In this document: positions 29,571-38,278 of the stretch, one piece after another
How the letters are laid out: each line of letters starts with the position of its first letter
Numbering within the stretch: position 1 is the first letter of the stretch
Assembly: GCA_963759115.1 (NCBI GenBank)
Contig: CAVWXT010000005.1
Coordinates: 434,001-498,000, forward strand
Direction of reading: 5' to 3'
From: CAVWXT01 sp963759115
Lineage (GTDB): Bacteria > Planctomycetota > Planctomycetia > Pirellulales > Thermoguttaceae
Length of the DNA: 64,000 nt
Made by a program: the position numbers and the translations under genes
Notes under the pieces: model-generated
Databases searched by the model: none
What the model saw: the letters and a program-made list of their open reading frames with translations, nothing else
What the model was told of the DNA's origin: nothing

Positions 29571-30092
29571 TTATCCGGCCATCCTTGTGATGCGGCTGAC
29601 CGACTCCGCCGCGGGCTGTCGTTCGGGCCGGTACCGGTACTGCATCAGGTAGGCGTCTTCCGGCGTGTCGGCATAGTAGCAGTGCAGCACCGAGACCGCG
29701 CGAAAACCGTTCTCGCGGAAGAACAGTTGGGCGTCCAGGTTCGTCTCTCGCACCTCCAGAATGATGCGGCTGCGCCGCTGCGACGAAAGCTTGGCGATCA
29801 GCTTGGCGATCATCTGGCTGCCCACGCCCGAGCGCCGATAGGCATCGGCCACGGCGAAATTCAGCACGTGGATGCGGCTTTTGTGCAGTTCATAGATCAT
29901 GAACCCCACCACACGGTCCTCGTGCTCGGCCACCATGCCGATGCAGTTGCGCTGCCGCAGGCAACGGATGAAGTCCTCTTCGAGCCAGGGGAACTCGAAG
30001 CTCTCGACCTCCGTCGCCAGGACCTCGGGCATGTCGCGGCGGATCATCCAACGAATGTGGACCCGCACTTCCTGTTTCTGATCGGACTGCAT
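29571..30092 (-). CDS. rimI: Ribosomal protein S18 alanine N-acetyltransferase-like GNAT enzyme
   Basis: 173 residues with the GNAT fold: IRWMIRRDMPEVLATEVESF, the RimI-typical FPWLEEDFIRCLRQRNC, VVGFMIYEL, VLNFAVADAYRRSGVGSQMI (acetyl-CoA pyrophosphate loop R-R-S-G-V-G) and ILEVRETNLDAQLFFRENGF followed by YY. These match RimI, which acetylates the N-terminal Ala of S18. The C-terminal extension ERQPAAESVSRITRMAG is family-variable. No tsaB or tsaD neighbour is present. Confidence 0.88.
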   Translation of the reverse strand: MQSDQKQEVRVHIRWMIRRDMPEVLATEVESFEFPWLEEDFIRCLRQRNCIGMVAEHEDRVVGFMIYELHKSRIHVLNFAVADAYRRSGVGSQMIAKLIAKLSSQRRSRIILEVRETNLDAQLFFRENGFRAVSVLHCYYADTPEDAYLMQYRYRPERQPAAESVSRITRMAG

Positions 30093-30325
30093 GCTGGCCT
30101 CCTTCCTTGTCGGCCCTCACTGCACTCATCCCAAGACGCTCCAATGCGTCTTCCGGCTCGGGGCGGCGTGTTTCCTCACCACCCACGCGACTGGTTTCTC
30201 AAAGGTCCGTATACCGTAGCATAACGGCGACAATTCGCCAATACGAACTGGCCGCGGTTTTTTTCGCGGGGGGGGCACGCCTCGCGACGCCCGTTGCCGT
30301 CCTGCATCTGAACAACCGCTCACCG

Positions 30326-30466
30326 CTAGCCCGCATTTCTCGCCACGCGGGCATAATTTGGCACAGAGCGTTCAACACCAACCCGAAGCGCGAGCGAGGG
30401 CAACCAGTTGTCTGGCCCTCGCTTGCGCTTCGGGTTGGTGTTCGGCTGGTGAGAAATGCGGGCTAG
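30326..30466. repeat. Nested palindromic element with 16-bp perfect ends
   Basis: The ends CTAGCCCGCATTTCTC (30326-30341) and GAGAAATGCGGGCTAG (30451-30466) are perfect inverted copies. Inside, a second inverted pair, CCAACCCGAAGCGCGAGCGA against its complement near 30410-30437, forms another long stem. The whole is 141 bases and lies between the ends/starts of rimI and the phosphatase-like gene. MITE- or REP-like; no coding capacity. Confidence 0.8.
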
Positions 30467-30510
30467 CAGCGCGCTCTCCCCGGTCCGTAGCGTGCGTGCG
30501 AGCATGCACC

Positions 30511-31842
30511 CTACGAACCCTGCAAACCGAAGTGCTTCAACACGATGCCGAACACGTCGGCATCGCGGACCGCCGGGCCGGGAAACAACGTCGGCTCGGA
30601 GGCCAGCAGCACGCTCCGTTGCGAGCGATCCACCGCCGGGGCCCCGTGCGAGCCTTTGATCCGCCCCGCGTCCAAGGGAATGCTCGGGGTTGCCGGGTCG
30701 AAGCACAATTCCACGGGGTCGTAGCCCGGCTTGCGGTGAATGTCGACGGTGCGGGCGAACCGCGGCGCCCGATCGTCGGCCAGCCACCAGTAATACGCCT
30801 GCCAGCTTCGCGGCGTGGAAATCAGGATCACTTCGCCGCTCCGCGGATGTTCGAGGTGATAGCGGCCGCGCTCCGGTCCCACCAGCACCTCGGCAATGCC
30901 CGGCCGGCCGCGGAAGATCTCGGCCACTCGGGCCGCCAGTTGCGGGTCGCCGTCGGCCACAAAAACGTGGGAGAATTGGTGATCGACCAGCGCGAAGGCC
31001 CGGCTCCGCTCCAGATCGAGGTGCTCGCCGTCGTCGGCCTCCCGAACGGCCAAGAGCCCCTCTTCGCGGAGCACGCGGTTGGGATACGCGACGTGGTCGA
31101 CCGGCGTGATGGCGTACTCTCCCGCCACGAGCCACAGCAGTTCCTCGTCGTAGGCCTCGGCCATGCCGGAGGCGAGCTTGCCAATGACCTCGTCCAGTTC
31201 GGCGACGGCCAAATCGGCGGCCGCGCTATCCGGGCCGGTTCGCTGCGCGGCGTAGTCGAGGTGCGGCAGATAGATGTAGAAGAAATCGGGCTGGCACTGC
31301 CGCGCGGCAATCACGGCCGAGTCGGCGATCCACGCCGTCGCCTTCACGTCGGTCATGGGTCCCCAATAGTGCATCAGCGGAAAGTGGCCCAGCGCGTCGC
31401 GCAACTGCCCATACAGTTCCAGCGGCCGCGTGTAGCACCAGAGCGACTCCGAACCGTCGGGATTGTGGATGGGAGCGGGCGTGCAGACGAAATCGGCCTC
31501 GCAGCCTTTGCTGTGCATCGGAAACCACACGGCCGTGGAAAGCCCGCCGCGGTGATGCGACAACAGGTCCCAAATCTGCGGCCGCTCGACGCAATCGTTG
31601 GGCGCGGTCCACATTTCCACCTGCCGCCGGTCGCGCCAATAGAACCCGTTGCCCACGACGCCGTGCTCGGAGGGCAGCTTGCCGGTCGTCATGGCGGCCT
31701 GCACCGGGCAGGTGACGCAGGGGAAACCGGGCGTCAACTCGGCGATTTCACCCCCCGCGGTAAGGTTCCGCAGCTTCGGCATCACGGCCACGTCTTTTTC
31801 ACGCAAGGCGGGAATCGAAAGGAGAATGACGGGTTTTGGCAT
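30511..31842 (-). CDS. Alkaline phosphatase superfamily protein (type I phosphodiesterase/nucleotide pyrophosphatase)
   Basis: 443 residues. The start MPKPVILLSIPALREKD leads to the nucleophile segment ELTPGFPCVTCPVQAAMTTG (Thr after Val in PCVTCP) and GKLPSEHGVVGNGF, the signature of NPP-type enzymes. Metal-site His/Asp residues appear in YLPHLDYAAQRTGPDS and in VDHQFSHVFVADGD. No signal peptide, so it is cytoplasmic. It should hydrolyse phosphodiester or phosphonate bonds; the substrate is unknown. The gene appears intact. The 3' end lies 45 bases from a palindromic element and the 5' end 13 bases from another. Confidence 0.88.
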   Translation of the reverse strand: MPKPVILLSIPALREKDVAVMPKLRNLTAGGEIAELTPGFPCVTCPVQAAMTTGKLPSEHGVVGNGFYWRDRRQVEMWTAPNDCVERPQIWDLLSHHRGGLSTAVWFPMHSKGCEADFVCTPAPIHNPDGSESLWCYTRPLELYGQLRDALGHFPLMHYWGPMTDVKATAWIADSAVIAARQCQPDFFYIYLPHLDYAAQRTGPDSAAADLAVAELDEVIGKLASGMAEAYDEELLWLVAGEYAITPVDHVAYPNRVLREEGLLAVREADDGEHLDLERSRAFALVDHQFSHVFVADGDPQLAARVAEIFRGRPGIAEVLVGPERGRYHLEHPRSGEVILISTPRSWQAYYWWLADDRAPRFARTVDIHRKPGYDPVELCFDPATPSIPLDAGRIKGSHGAPAVDRSQRSVLLASEPTLFPGPAVRDADVFGIVLKHFGLQGS

Positions 31843-31854
31843 GGGGCGATGGGC

Positions 31855-31979
31855 TTAGGTCTTGGGGCTTAGGTTGAAAAAGGGGACTGGCTCCGAACGG
31901 ACAAGCGAATACCCTGCGAGAAACAATGGTCGTGAGGTGCCTGTCCCCTTTTTCAACGGCCTGTTAGGTCTTGGGGCTT
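31855..31979. repeat. Hairpin element flanked by a 16-bp direct repeat
   Basis: TTAGGTCTTGGGGCTT occurs at 31855-31870 and 31964-31979. Between them an element has perfect 15-bp inverted ends, GTTGAAAAAGGGGAC (31873-31887) and GTCCCCTTTTTCAAC (31943-31957). The layout resembles an insertion with a long target duplication. It lies just upstream of the phosphodiesterase-like gene. Confidence 0.75.
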
Positions 31980-32353
31980 CGTGGCAAAGCCCAAAGACCC
32001 AAGACCAAACGCTTTCTCGATCACGACGAAACTTGGCACGGCAATCCCAGCAGAGTTCTCGGCAAGCCACGCAACGCATCGCGCTAATGTTGTTTTTTTA
32101 CGTCTACGTTGCACGTCAGAAGATTTTATTTTTCAATATGTTACGGCGATCATCGAGATCGTAAAGTCGATACGCTCACAAGTGGGGTGTTGCACGGTCG
32201 AGTCAACTGGGAGAAACACGTAGTCTGGGAAGCAATGGAAGCTCGCCTGACAACACACCCCATTCTCGAATCTCCCCCGACGCCTGGCGCGGCATTGTAG
32301 CAGAACGCGTGGCCCAATTTCTACTGAAAAACCGCAGAACAGCCGCCTCAGGA

Positions 32354-32665
32354 TGCATTCCGCACTTCGTAGTGCTGTTTTCGCCGCCGGGTCGGGTAGA
32401 TGGATGTTTCCACGCCCGTTCACGGGCGTTTCCGCTTTGGCGGTAATCGGCCCGGCGTTTACGCCGGGTACACGGCCATTTCTGTTATCTGCTTTTGTCA
32501 CGCCCGTTTACGGGCGTCATGTTGCCCTGAAAACGGCAGGAGGCCCGCAAGCGGGCCTGACAATCCAAGATCAAAATCGCAGCCGTCGACCCGACGTAAA
32601 CGTCGGGCCTAACACCGCCTTTGGCGGAAAGGGTCGTAAACGACCCTACGAAGTGCGGAAATGCA
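32354..32665. repeat. Palindrome-rich island with outer inverted repeat
   Basis: An outer inverted repeat (TGCATTCCGCACTTCGTAG at 32354-32372; complement with one extra base at 32646-32665) encloses at least eight small perfect hairpins. Examples are CGCCCGTTCACGGGCG, CGGCGTTTACGCCG, CGCCCGTTTACGGGCG, GGCCCGCAAGCGGGCC, CCCGACGTAAACGTCGGG and GGGTCGTAAACGACCC. Many have a TTTA or TAAA loop. No protein-coding frame is convincing. From 31980 to 32353 I see nothing else, apart from a locally AT-richer run near 32090-32150. Confidence 0.75.
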
Positions 32666-32727
32666 CCGCGCATCTGGAGGAGGCTGCGTCGCTTATCGCG
32701 TGAGTTTCTCCGTGGACGCGAGTCGTC

Positions 32728-32786
32728 GTAGGGCGGGCACTGCCCGCCACAAGATGTTGCGGTTCGGTGGGCGGTGCCAACCCTAC
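32728..32786. repeat. Imperfect palindrome (GTAGGGCGGGCA type)
   Basis: GTAGGGCGGGCACTGCCCGC at the left faces the imperfect complement ending in GGTGCCAACCCTAC at the right. It lies 6 bases beyond the stop codon of the minus-strand gene ending at 32792, so it could serve as its terminator. Confidence 0.55.
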
Positions 32787-32791
32787 CTGGC

Positions 32792-33468
32792 TCACTGGTT
32801 CTGTCTTGCCCTGTGCCTTCGGACAAGCACCGTAACGCCCAACACCGCGATCAGCCCGGCGCAGATCGCAGCGAAGTAAGCGGGCCAGGGCGACTTGCGC
32901 CAATCAGGCCACCCGTGGTTGCGTCGAACGTGAATTCCTCGCCCTGGTTCGTGTGGACAGTATAGGTCATGCTATCCGCGTCGAAATGGTCCCACAAGCA
33001 GGTCGGCACCCTGAAGCTCATCATGGACTTCACAAGCTTGTGCGAGACAAGATCATCCACCGTATAGCCGGCCAGACGTCTTCCATGCGCAAAGAACCAT
33101 CCGGCGAAGAAGCCGTCGGCACCAAAAATCAGATGTTCGCCGTCCGGCGCAATGTAAACATCGCCCCGCTGCGGTCGGCTGAAGTACTGGATGTTCCACA
33201 ACGGTGTCGTTGAGCCGTCGTTTCGATACAGGCCGCTTTCGGAGTACCTGCTCGCGGATGCTGCGGATCTCTTTGATCCTGTTCTCGTCAGGGTACCCGT
33301 ATTCGGCGTCCTCGCTGACGGGCACGTGCGAACCATGACCAGAACATACTGACCGTCGTCGGAAACCTGTCTCCACGAGACCGGGGCCGACAGATAGGCC
33401 ATCGCTCGCCCCGTGCTTCCAAGGACGAGGAACACGAGGACCGTCGGGATCAAAGTGAGTTGTCTCAT
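32792..33468 (-). CDS. Membrane-anchored protein of unknown function, three frame breaks
   Basis: The N-terminus is a signal peptide (LTLIPTVLVFLVLGSTGRAMA) followed by SWRQVSDDGQYVLVMV. The protein-like sequence then moves to another frame (HVPVSEDAEYGYPDENRIKE), returns (SGLYRNDGSTTPLWNIQYFS, GEHLIFGADGFFAGWFF, EEFTFDATTGG), and moves again near 32900 to a C-terminal helix (WPAYFAAICAGLIAVLGVTV) with the basic end RRHRARQNQ. Put together this is one coherent protein: signal, beta-rich extracytoplasmic part and C-terminal transmembrane anchor. Three breaks in about 680 bases is more than elsewhere, so either local consensus quality is poor or the gene is decaying. Confidence 0.55.
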
Positions 33469-33607
33469 AATGCAAACGCGGACGCCGCCCCTGCTGGAGC
33501 GATTGGTGTCGAGCCTTGTTTCATTCTCCAACGCCACGGCCGCTTGCACAACGCCCGAAGGTGACTCCGCTTTGTGGCCGGGCATTGTTCGTCCGTGGCA
33601 CTTTAGG

Positions 33608-33829
33608 CTAACCCCACCACTGATACACTAAAACGATCAGCCATACCAATCCACCTAGCACGATGCCGGACACCGCACAGCAAAACAGAGCGGAGATGAC
33701 CAATCGCCATCCTCGTAATCGACGCCCGTCCCTGCGATCCCAATCGAGATCGTATCCGAGCACCGCAAGGATAACTTCGAGTATCGGACGTGCGAAGACA
33801 TAGATCAGGAGTTCAACGAGCCAGGCCAT
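33608..33829 (-). CDS. Small two-helix membrane protein
   Basis: 73 residues: a first hydrophobic segment (WLVELLIYVFARPILEVILA), a charged loop with LDWDRRDGRRLRG, and a second segment (LVISALFCCAVSGIVLGGLV). The positive-inside pattern places the loop in the cytoplasm. No family is recognised. It lies between two other unknown membrane-protein genes on the same strand. Confidence 0.55.
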   Translation of the reverse strand: MAWLVELLIYVFARPILEVILAVLGYDLDWDRRDGRRLRGWRLVISALFCCAVSGIVLGGLVWLIVLVYQWWG

Positions 33830-33924
33830 ACGGTCCCTGCTGAAGCAACGACGAACGCTGTTCTAAACTCCACAGTGTCTGCCGGGAGGGGGTTCACGAC
33901 AGACGCCATCGCCACGGGTTCCCT

Positions 33925-33973
33925 TTCAATCCGGTTGGACGCACCAGTCGTCCGGTTAGTTCCCAACGTCTGC
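33925..33973. repeat. 49-base direct repeat, copy 1
   Basis: This copy matches 34693-34741 at 44 of 49 positions, both in + orientation (shared core CGTCCGGTTAGTTCCCAA). It contains the stop codon of the minus-strand gene 33956-34651. The second copy lies 42 bases upstream of that gene's start, so the gene is bracketed by the repeats at a period of 768 bases. Confidence 0.8.
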
Positions 33974-34651
33974 GCCGCGCGGCGGCGGCGCGGCGTTGCG
34001 GCCGCAACTCTTCACAGCGGCCTCTCGTATCAGTTCTGCTCGTACGGCCCGCTCGAAGACCAATCCAGCCAGGCCGCCAAGAGCGAACCATCCTGATGCG
34101 AACGCGCTGGAGATTCCGAGCAGTGCCAGCACCACAAGCCCAAAGAAACTGGATTGTCCCGACTCGGTCGTTAGCCATCGTGCCACGCCGGGCGCGATTG
34201 TCGTCGTACGTCGCTCCGAGGATCGCCCAATTATGAAGGCATTCAGGCTGTTTCTAGCGACTTGCATACCAGAGCAAACCGTCAAGCAGCCGAGAAGCAC
34301 GTGTAACAATCCGGTGTAGAATGCATCGGTCCCTTGTGAAAGGAGTAGGAAGACCACCGACACGAACAGCACTCCAGCCAGGTGGCGAAAGTTCACAAGG
34401 CGTAGCCTGGCGACATCTGCTTTCCACATGGGATTGAGTTCAACGTCTGTCAAGGCCACAGTTTTGTGCGAACGCTTGACGCGCGATGCGTAGAGCAAAG
34501 TCGAATAGTAGTCCGCCAGCATTAGGAAAGGAACGATCGCAATGAGCGGATCCGGCGCACGCATGTCACGGGTGGACACCATGGCAAAAAGGACAATCGC
34601 GGAAAAGGCTGATATGGTCGCGAGGTAGACAACAAGCAGCCATGTTCTCAT
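33956..34651 (-). CDS. Polytopic membrane protein of unknown function
   Basis: 231 residues with about five hydrophobic helices (WLLVVYLATISAFSAIVLFA, PLIAIVPFLMLADYYSTLLY, LAGVLFVSVVFLLLSQG, GLLHVLLGCLTVCSGM, FFGLVVLALLGISSAFASGW) and a short Arg/Pro-rich tail. No conserved catalytic motif. I use the ATG at 34651; the frame stays open further upstream but only through repeat DNA. The last codons and stop lie in the 49-base direct repeat, which suggests that the gene moved or was duplicated as a unit with it. Confidence 0.6.
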   Translation of the reverse strand: MRTWLLVVYLATISAFSAIVLFAMVSTRDMRAPDPLIAIVPFLMLADYYSTLLYASRVKRSHKTVALTDVELNPMWKADVARLRLVNFRHLAGVLFVSVVFLLLSQGTDAFYTGLLHVLLGCLTVCSGMQVARNSLNAFIIGRSSERRTTTIAPGVARWLTTESGQSSFFGLVVLALLGISSAFASGWFALGGLAGLVFERAVRAELIREAAVKSCGRNAAPPPRGADVGN

Positions 34652-34692
34652 GACGAGCCCCCTGCCCGGTGGTTCCGCAGGCCACGGTTTCA

Positions 34693-34741
34693 GTTCAATC
34701 CCCTTGGACGCACGAATCGTCCGGTTAGTTCCCAATGTCTG
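34693..34741. repeat. 49-base direct repeat, copy 2
   Basis: This copy pairs with 33925-33973 (five mismatches). Both contain the short inverted pair GGACG/CGTCC. The remaining stretch from 34742 to 34954 holds no gene that I can support. Confidence 0.8.
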
Positions 34742-34954
34742 CACTCTTCGGCGGCGACATGGCCAGCGGGAACCTTCGCACGGCCCCCCGTATGGTGCCC
34801 CTGCGCAGGCGACAGGCATCATTCTACGCTCACTTCCTGCGATGGCCAACCTCTGGAGGCGGGCGTTTTCCCTTGCCGCGGGAACTTCTCCGGGGCCGCG
34901 AGCGTCCAAGAGGGTGACGTGTCAGGAAACCTGCCCAATAAGGGGGGAAAAGCC

Positions 34955-36100
34955 ATGAACGCGCGTCCCAATCGCCTTGCCATGCGGCGTATGCCGTTGC
35001 TGCCCGCTCTGGCCGCAGCGGCATTGCTCGGATCGCTGATCTTTGCCGCCACACCGGCCTGGGCGGAGCGGCCCGCTACGGATAAACACGTCCGGGAACT
35101 GGCCCAGTATCTCAATGGCGTGAAGATCGCCGCGCCGGTGGTCTATCGGCAACTGGCCGTTTATCCGGTCCTGGTGGATGACGTCCCACTGCTGAAGGGC
35201 CGCTGGCTGACGTGCGACGCGGCCATCGCCCGCGGCGTGCTGGTCGTGAGCGAGAAGGGCGGCGGCAGCGTGCCCGTCCTGTGGGTCGAAAACCTCAGCC
35301 CCGACCAGCACGTCTTCATCATGGGCGGCGAGGTGATCGCCGGCGGCATGCAGACCCGCACCGTCCGCCGCGACGTGGTGCTGGCCCCCGGCCACAAGAT
35401 CGACCTGGAGGTGTTCTGCGTCGAGGCCCATCGCTGGGCGGGCGAAACCAGGTTCTCGCTGGGCAGCAAGACCATGCTCCCCCAGTCGATCCAGGGCGAG
35501 GTCCGCAAGGGGGCCGACCAGGGCAAGGTCTGGTCCGAAGTGGCCCGCAACAACGCCACGCTCTCGGCCGAAAACGCCACCGGCAGCCTGGAAAGGGCCC
35601 TGGAAGCCCCGCCGGTCCGCGGCAAGCTCGACGAGGTGCGGCGGAAGATCGCGCCCGGCATTCCGGCCGGCACGACGGGCTTTCTCTTCGTCGCCCACGG
35701 TCGGGCCTTGGGCGCCGAGTTGTTCGGCCGCGAGGACGTCGCCCGCGCCCTGCTGCCCAAGCTGCTCGACTCCTACGCCGTGGATTACGTGATTGTGCGC
35801 AGCCGGTTCGACGACCGCGACGCCGCGGGCGACGATCGCGTGGCGACCGAGTTCTTTGAGCGCGTTTGCGGCACGGGCAGCCAGTCGGCGGCCACGCCCG
35901 GTTCCGGCGTCGGCATCCGCACCCGCGACGGCGGTCTGCTTGGCGACGGGGTGAGCTTCGACGGCGTTTTGGTCCATTACGGGGTGCAACTTGGCGAGCG
36001 GCTTATTCCGGCCAACGAGCCGCATCCCCGCCCGCTCCTCGATTTCCCCAATTCCCGCCCGCCTGACGAGAGGATTCGGCCGTTGCGGCTGGTAGAATAA
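34955..36100 (+). CDS. Secreted ARPP-1/DUF6569-like domain protein
   Basis: 381 residues. A signal peptide (LLPALAAAALLGSLIFAATPAWA) precedes a domain whose core reads WVENLSPDQHVFIMGGEVIA, GGMQTRTVRRDVVLAPG and IDLEVFCVEAHRWAGE. This matches the ARPP-1 (ARG/rhodanese/phosphatase-superfamily-associated, DUF6569) pattern as I know it; the biochemical role is not established. It continues with an SVN-type helical stretch (VWSEVARNNATLSAENATGS). The ATG at 34955 is fixed by AGGGGGGA upstream and by the signal peptide. No frame break. Confidence 0.72.
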   Translation: MNARPNRLAMRRMPLLPALAAAALLGSLIFAATPAWAERPATDKHVRELAQYLNGVKIAAPVVYRQLAVYPVLVDDVPLLKGRWLTCDAAIARGVLVVSEKGGGSVPVLWVENLSPDQHVFIMGGEVIAGGMQTRTVRRDVVLAPGHKIDLEVFCVEAHRWAGETRFSLGSKTMLPQSIQGEVRKGADQGKVWSEVARNNATLSAENATGSLERALEAPPVRGKLDEVRRKIAPGIPAGTTGFLFVAHGRALGAELFGREDVARALLPKLLDSYAVDYVIVRSRFDDRDAAGDDRVATEFFERVCGTGSQSAATPGSGVGIRTRDGGLLGDGVSFDGVLVHYGVQLGERLIPANEPHPRPLLDFPNSRPPDERIRPLRLVE

Positions 36101-36182
36101 CCATCCGTGGAGTGTGATTCCTCTGTCACCGAAACAAGAGCCGTGTCGCGTGATTCCGAAGGAGCAACAGGGTTGCAACACC

Positions 36183-36482
36183 ATGAAGAGAAAATTCACG
36201 TATGTCATTCCATCGGTTCGTGAGTCGGAGTTCCCGGAGATCCCGAGGGACGAAGAAGCGAAACTATCTTGCGAAGTGTGCCCCAATAGGGAGGTCCAGA
36301 TCGTCGGGAACAGCGCGGGGTTGGCCTATTTGGCGCGGTATTGTGCGGCGATGGCATTACTTGACAAACACGACGGCTTGCATGTGCATCTGGACGCAGA
36401 AACTGGTGAGCTTGACGCGGGGAGCAGCACGCTGACAATCTGCAATTCGGACTTCGGCACCGGTGCCGGTTCAACGGAATGA
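36183..36482 (+). CDS. Small hypothetical protein, possibly Imm32-like
   Basis: 99 residues. The central part VQIVGNSAGLAYLARYCAAM resembles the G-N-x-x-G-L-x-x-L-A core of the Imm32 immunity-protein family, a resemblance from memory and not tested. AAGGAG lies about 22 bases upstream of the chosen ATG at 36183 and the frame extends to 36114, so the start is uncertain. No toxin gene is adjacent; a large unknown secreted or anchored protein follows. Confidence 0.45.
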   Translation: MKRKFTYVIPSVRESEFPEIPRDEEAKLSCEVCPNREVQIVGNSAGLAYLARYCAAMALLDKHDGLHVHLDAETGELDAGSSTLTICNSDFGTGAGSTE

Positions 36483-36675
36483 GGCGGAGCCGTTCCAAAA
36501 TCCGCAAAGTCGGCAAACGCCACGATCACCTTTGGCAAAGGTCGCGCCGCGCCGCGCATCATCTTGCCGACAACATTGCGCACCAAGGCGCGATTCAGTT
36601 CCTCGCCGATGCCCAATTCGGTCGGCGAATCCGACAACATAGGCCGCGGTAACACGAACGCGAAAGGAACATAGC

Positions 36676-38278
36676 ATGAAAACCTTCTTGCAGTGCCCAA
36701 TCAGACTATCGGGGGTAGCCTTGGTGAGCCTGCTCCTTTTGGGGGCACTCTCGGTGAGCCTGTTCCTTTTTTTCATGGGGCCGCGAACGGCCTCTTGGTA
36801 CGGCGGCACAGAGCAGATTCCGCACCCGCGTCCCGTGGTCGTGCTGATCGAGGAGGATCCTTGGCTCACGGTCATCGGGAGCGACATGCCTCGCCTCGCG
36901 ATATACGATGACGGCACGATCATTTACCGCTTGGATCCAGAGAAGCATCCCTCGGAGCTAGAGAATGAGTTTCCCAGCTACAACCAGGCGGTCCTTTCCG
37001 AGGGCGAGATGAACGAACTCTTCGCCAAGCTAAACCCGACCGCGTTTCGGGAGCTAAAGGGCTTCTATAACGTCACTCCCAACGTGACGGACGAGCCCAC
37101 TGTCGATCTTTACCTTTACGCGGACGGGGTAGAGAAGGCGGTCTCAGTATATGGATTTGGTTGTGAGAACGACGGGCCCCCTCCGAGCGAGCGTATGCCT
37201 GACGATCCGAAACCGTACCCCTTGCCCGCGCAGTTCGGGGAGGCTTATGCGGCGCTGGTATCGCTCTCGCCGAAAGCTAGCGAGAAATGGATTCCGCCCG
37301 AGTTGGAGTTGATGGTCTGGCCCTTTGAGTACGCCAAGGAGACGATTCCGTGGCCGAGCGGTTGGCCCACGCTTTCCGACCCGAGGACTGTGAACAGGCA
37401 TGAAGATTCGTATTCGCTTTACATGCCAGGCACGAAACTTGAAGAGGTCCAAGCGTTCCTGAAAGCGAGGAACGGGGCGGTCACGCTTGAGGGCGAGAAA
37501 TGGTCGATAGGAATGCGGTACCCCTTTCCCGGTGAGCCGACCTGGGATAAGGCATTCTCGGAAATAACCAGGTGGTGGGGCGATCCAACGAGTGTTTCCA
37601 GCGAGAACGAGGCAGGATGTATGTCCGCCGAATTGCGCGAGGCCCTTTCAGTTTGCCGTAGTCTTCCCGACTACGAGCAACTGCACGACTCGTTTGAGAT
37701 CGAGGACGCCACGCTCGGTTTCGTCAACTTCCTGCCCGAATCCCTCGTTGTGCAGCTACGCTCCACCAAACCAAGGACCATTGACGCTGCTTGGTGGTGG
37801 AACCCGCTATCAGACAAGAAGCCGTCCCTTACCTGGCACGACTTCCTGACAGGCTCTCGCCAAAGCCGAACATGCCATAGCTAAGCATCCTTGGCTCGGG
37901 GAACTGAAGAGCTTGCCGGGCAAGCGGTCTTTAGAGCTTCAACTACTCGGGATGCAAATAGGTAAGCCCAAGAGCGATTTAGACACGTTCGTGTTGCCAC
38001 CTTGGCGCCACGCGGGGATGGCAGGCAGACCCACATATTGCCTCCTCGCGCGGCGCGGCGAGCATTCGTGGATTGAATTCCTGTTCAGCGACGAAGACGA
38101 CCGGGCGTTCGTCCGCTGCACACAGATATCCGACCCGGACCCGCAGGGTGAATTGGACCGCCTTAATGTCTTCTGGCACCCGCGCGGCAAGCGCGGAGAG
38201 TCTTACTCACAATACGCTTTGGTCGATCACGAGGGCCACGTGCAAGTGCAGACCTTCGTAGCCGACGTGAAAGAGTAA
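36676..38278 (+). CDS. Membrane-anchored protein of unknown function, frameshifted
   Basis: An N-terminal anchor (GVALVSLLLLGALSVSLFLF) is followed by a large soluble region with MPRLAIYDDGTIIYRLDPEK, EPTVDLYLYADGVEKAVSVY and LYMPGTKLEEVQAFLKAR. The first frame ends at 37884 in an unlikely tail. Shifting one base at about 37850 gives a coherent continuation (ALAKAEHAIAKHPWLGELKS, LPPWRHAGMAGRPTYCLLAR, RLNVFWHPRGKRGE) to a stop at 38278. I therefore treat 36676-38278 as one gene of about 530 residues. It cannot be assigned to a family; two separate genes remain possible. Confidence 0.5.

Noticed and set aside
30358..31872. 504-codon plus-strand frame opposite the alkaline-phosphatase-superfamily gene
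   Set aside because: Antisense shadow that also starts inside a palindromic repeat.
33480..33607. Imperfect hairpin (ACAACGCCCG ... CGGGCATTGT) as an integron attC site
   Set aside because: The R' and R'' core consensus (RYYYAAC/GTTRRRY) is not met and no integrase gene is present.
34922..36286. 454-codon minus-strand frame opposite the DUF6569-like gene
   Set aside because: Antisense composition, no motif; the plus-strand gene has a signal peptide and conserved core.
36326..36700. 124-codon minus-strand frame overlapping 36183-36482
   Set aside because: Part of it (about 36500-36640) looks slightly protein-like, but there is no start signal, no recognised family, and it overlaps a better-supported gene.
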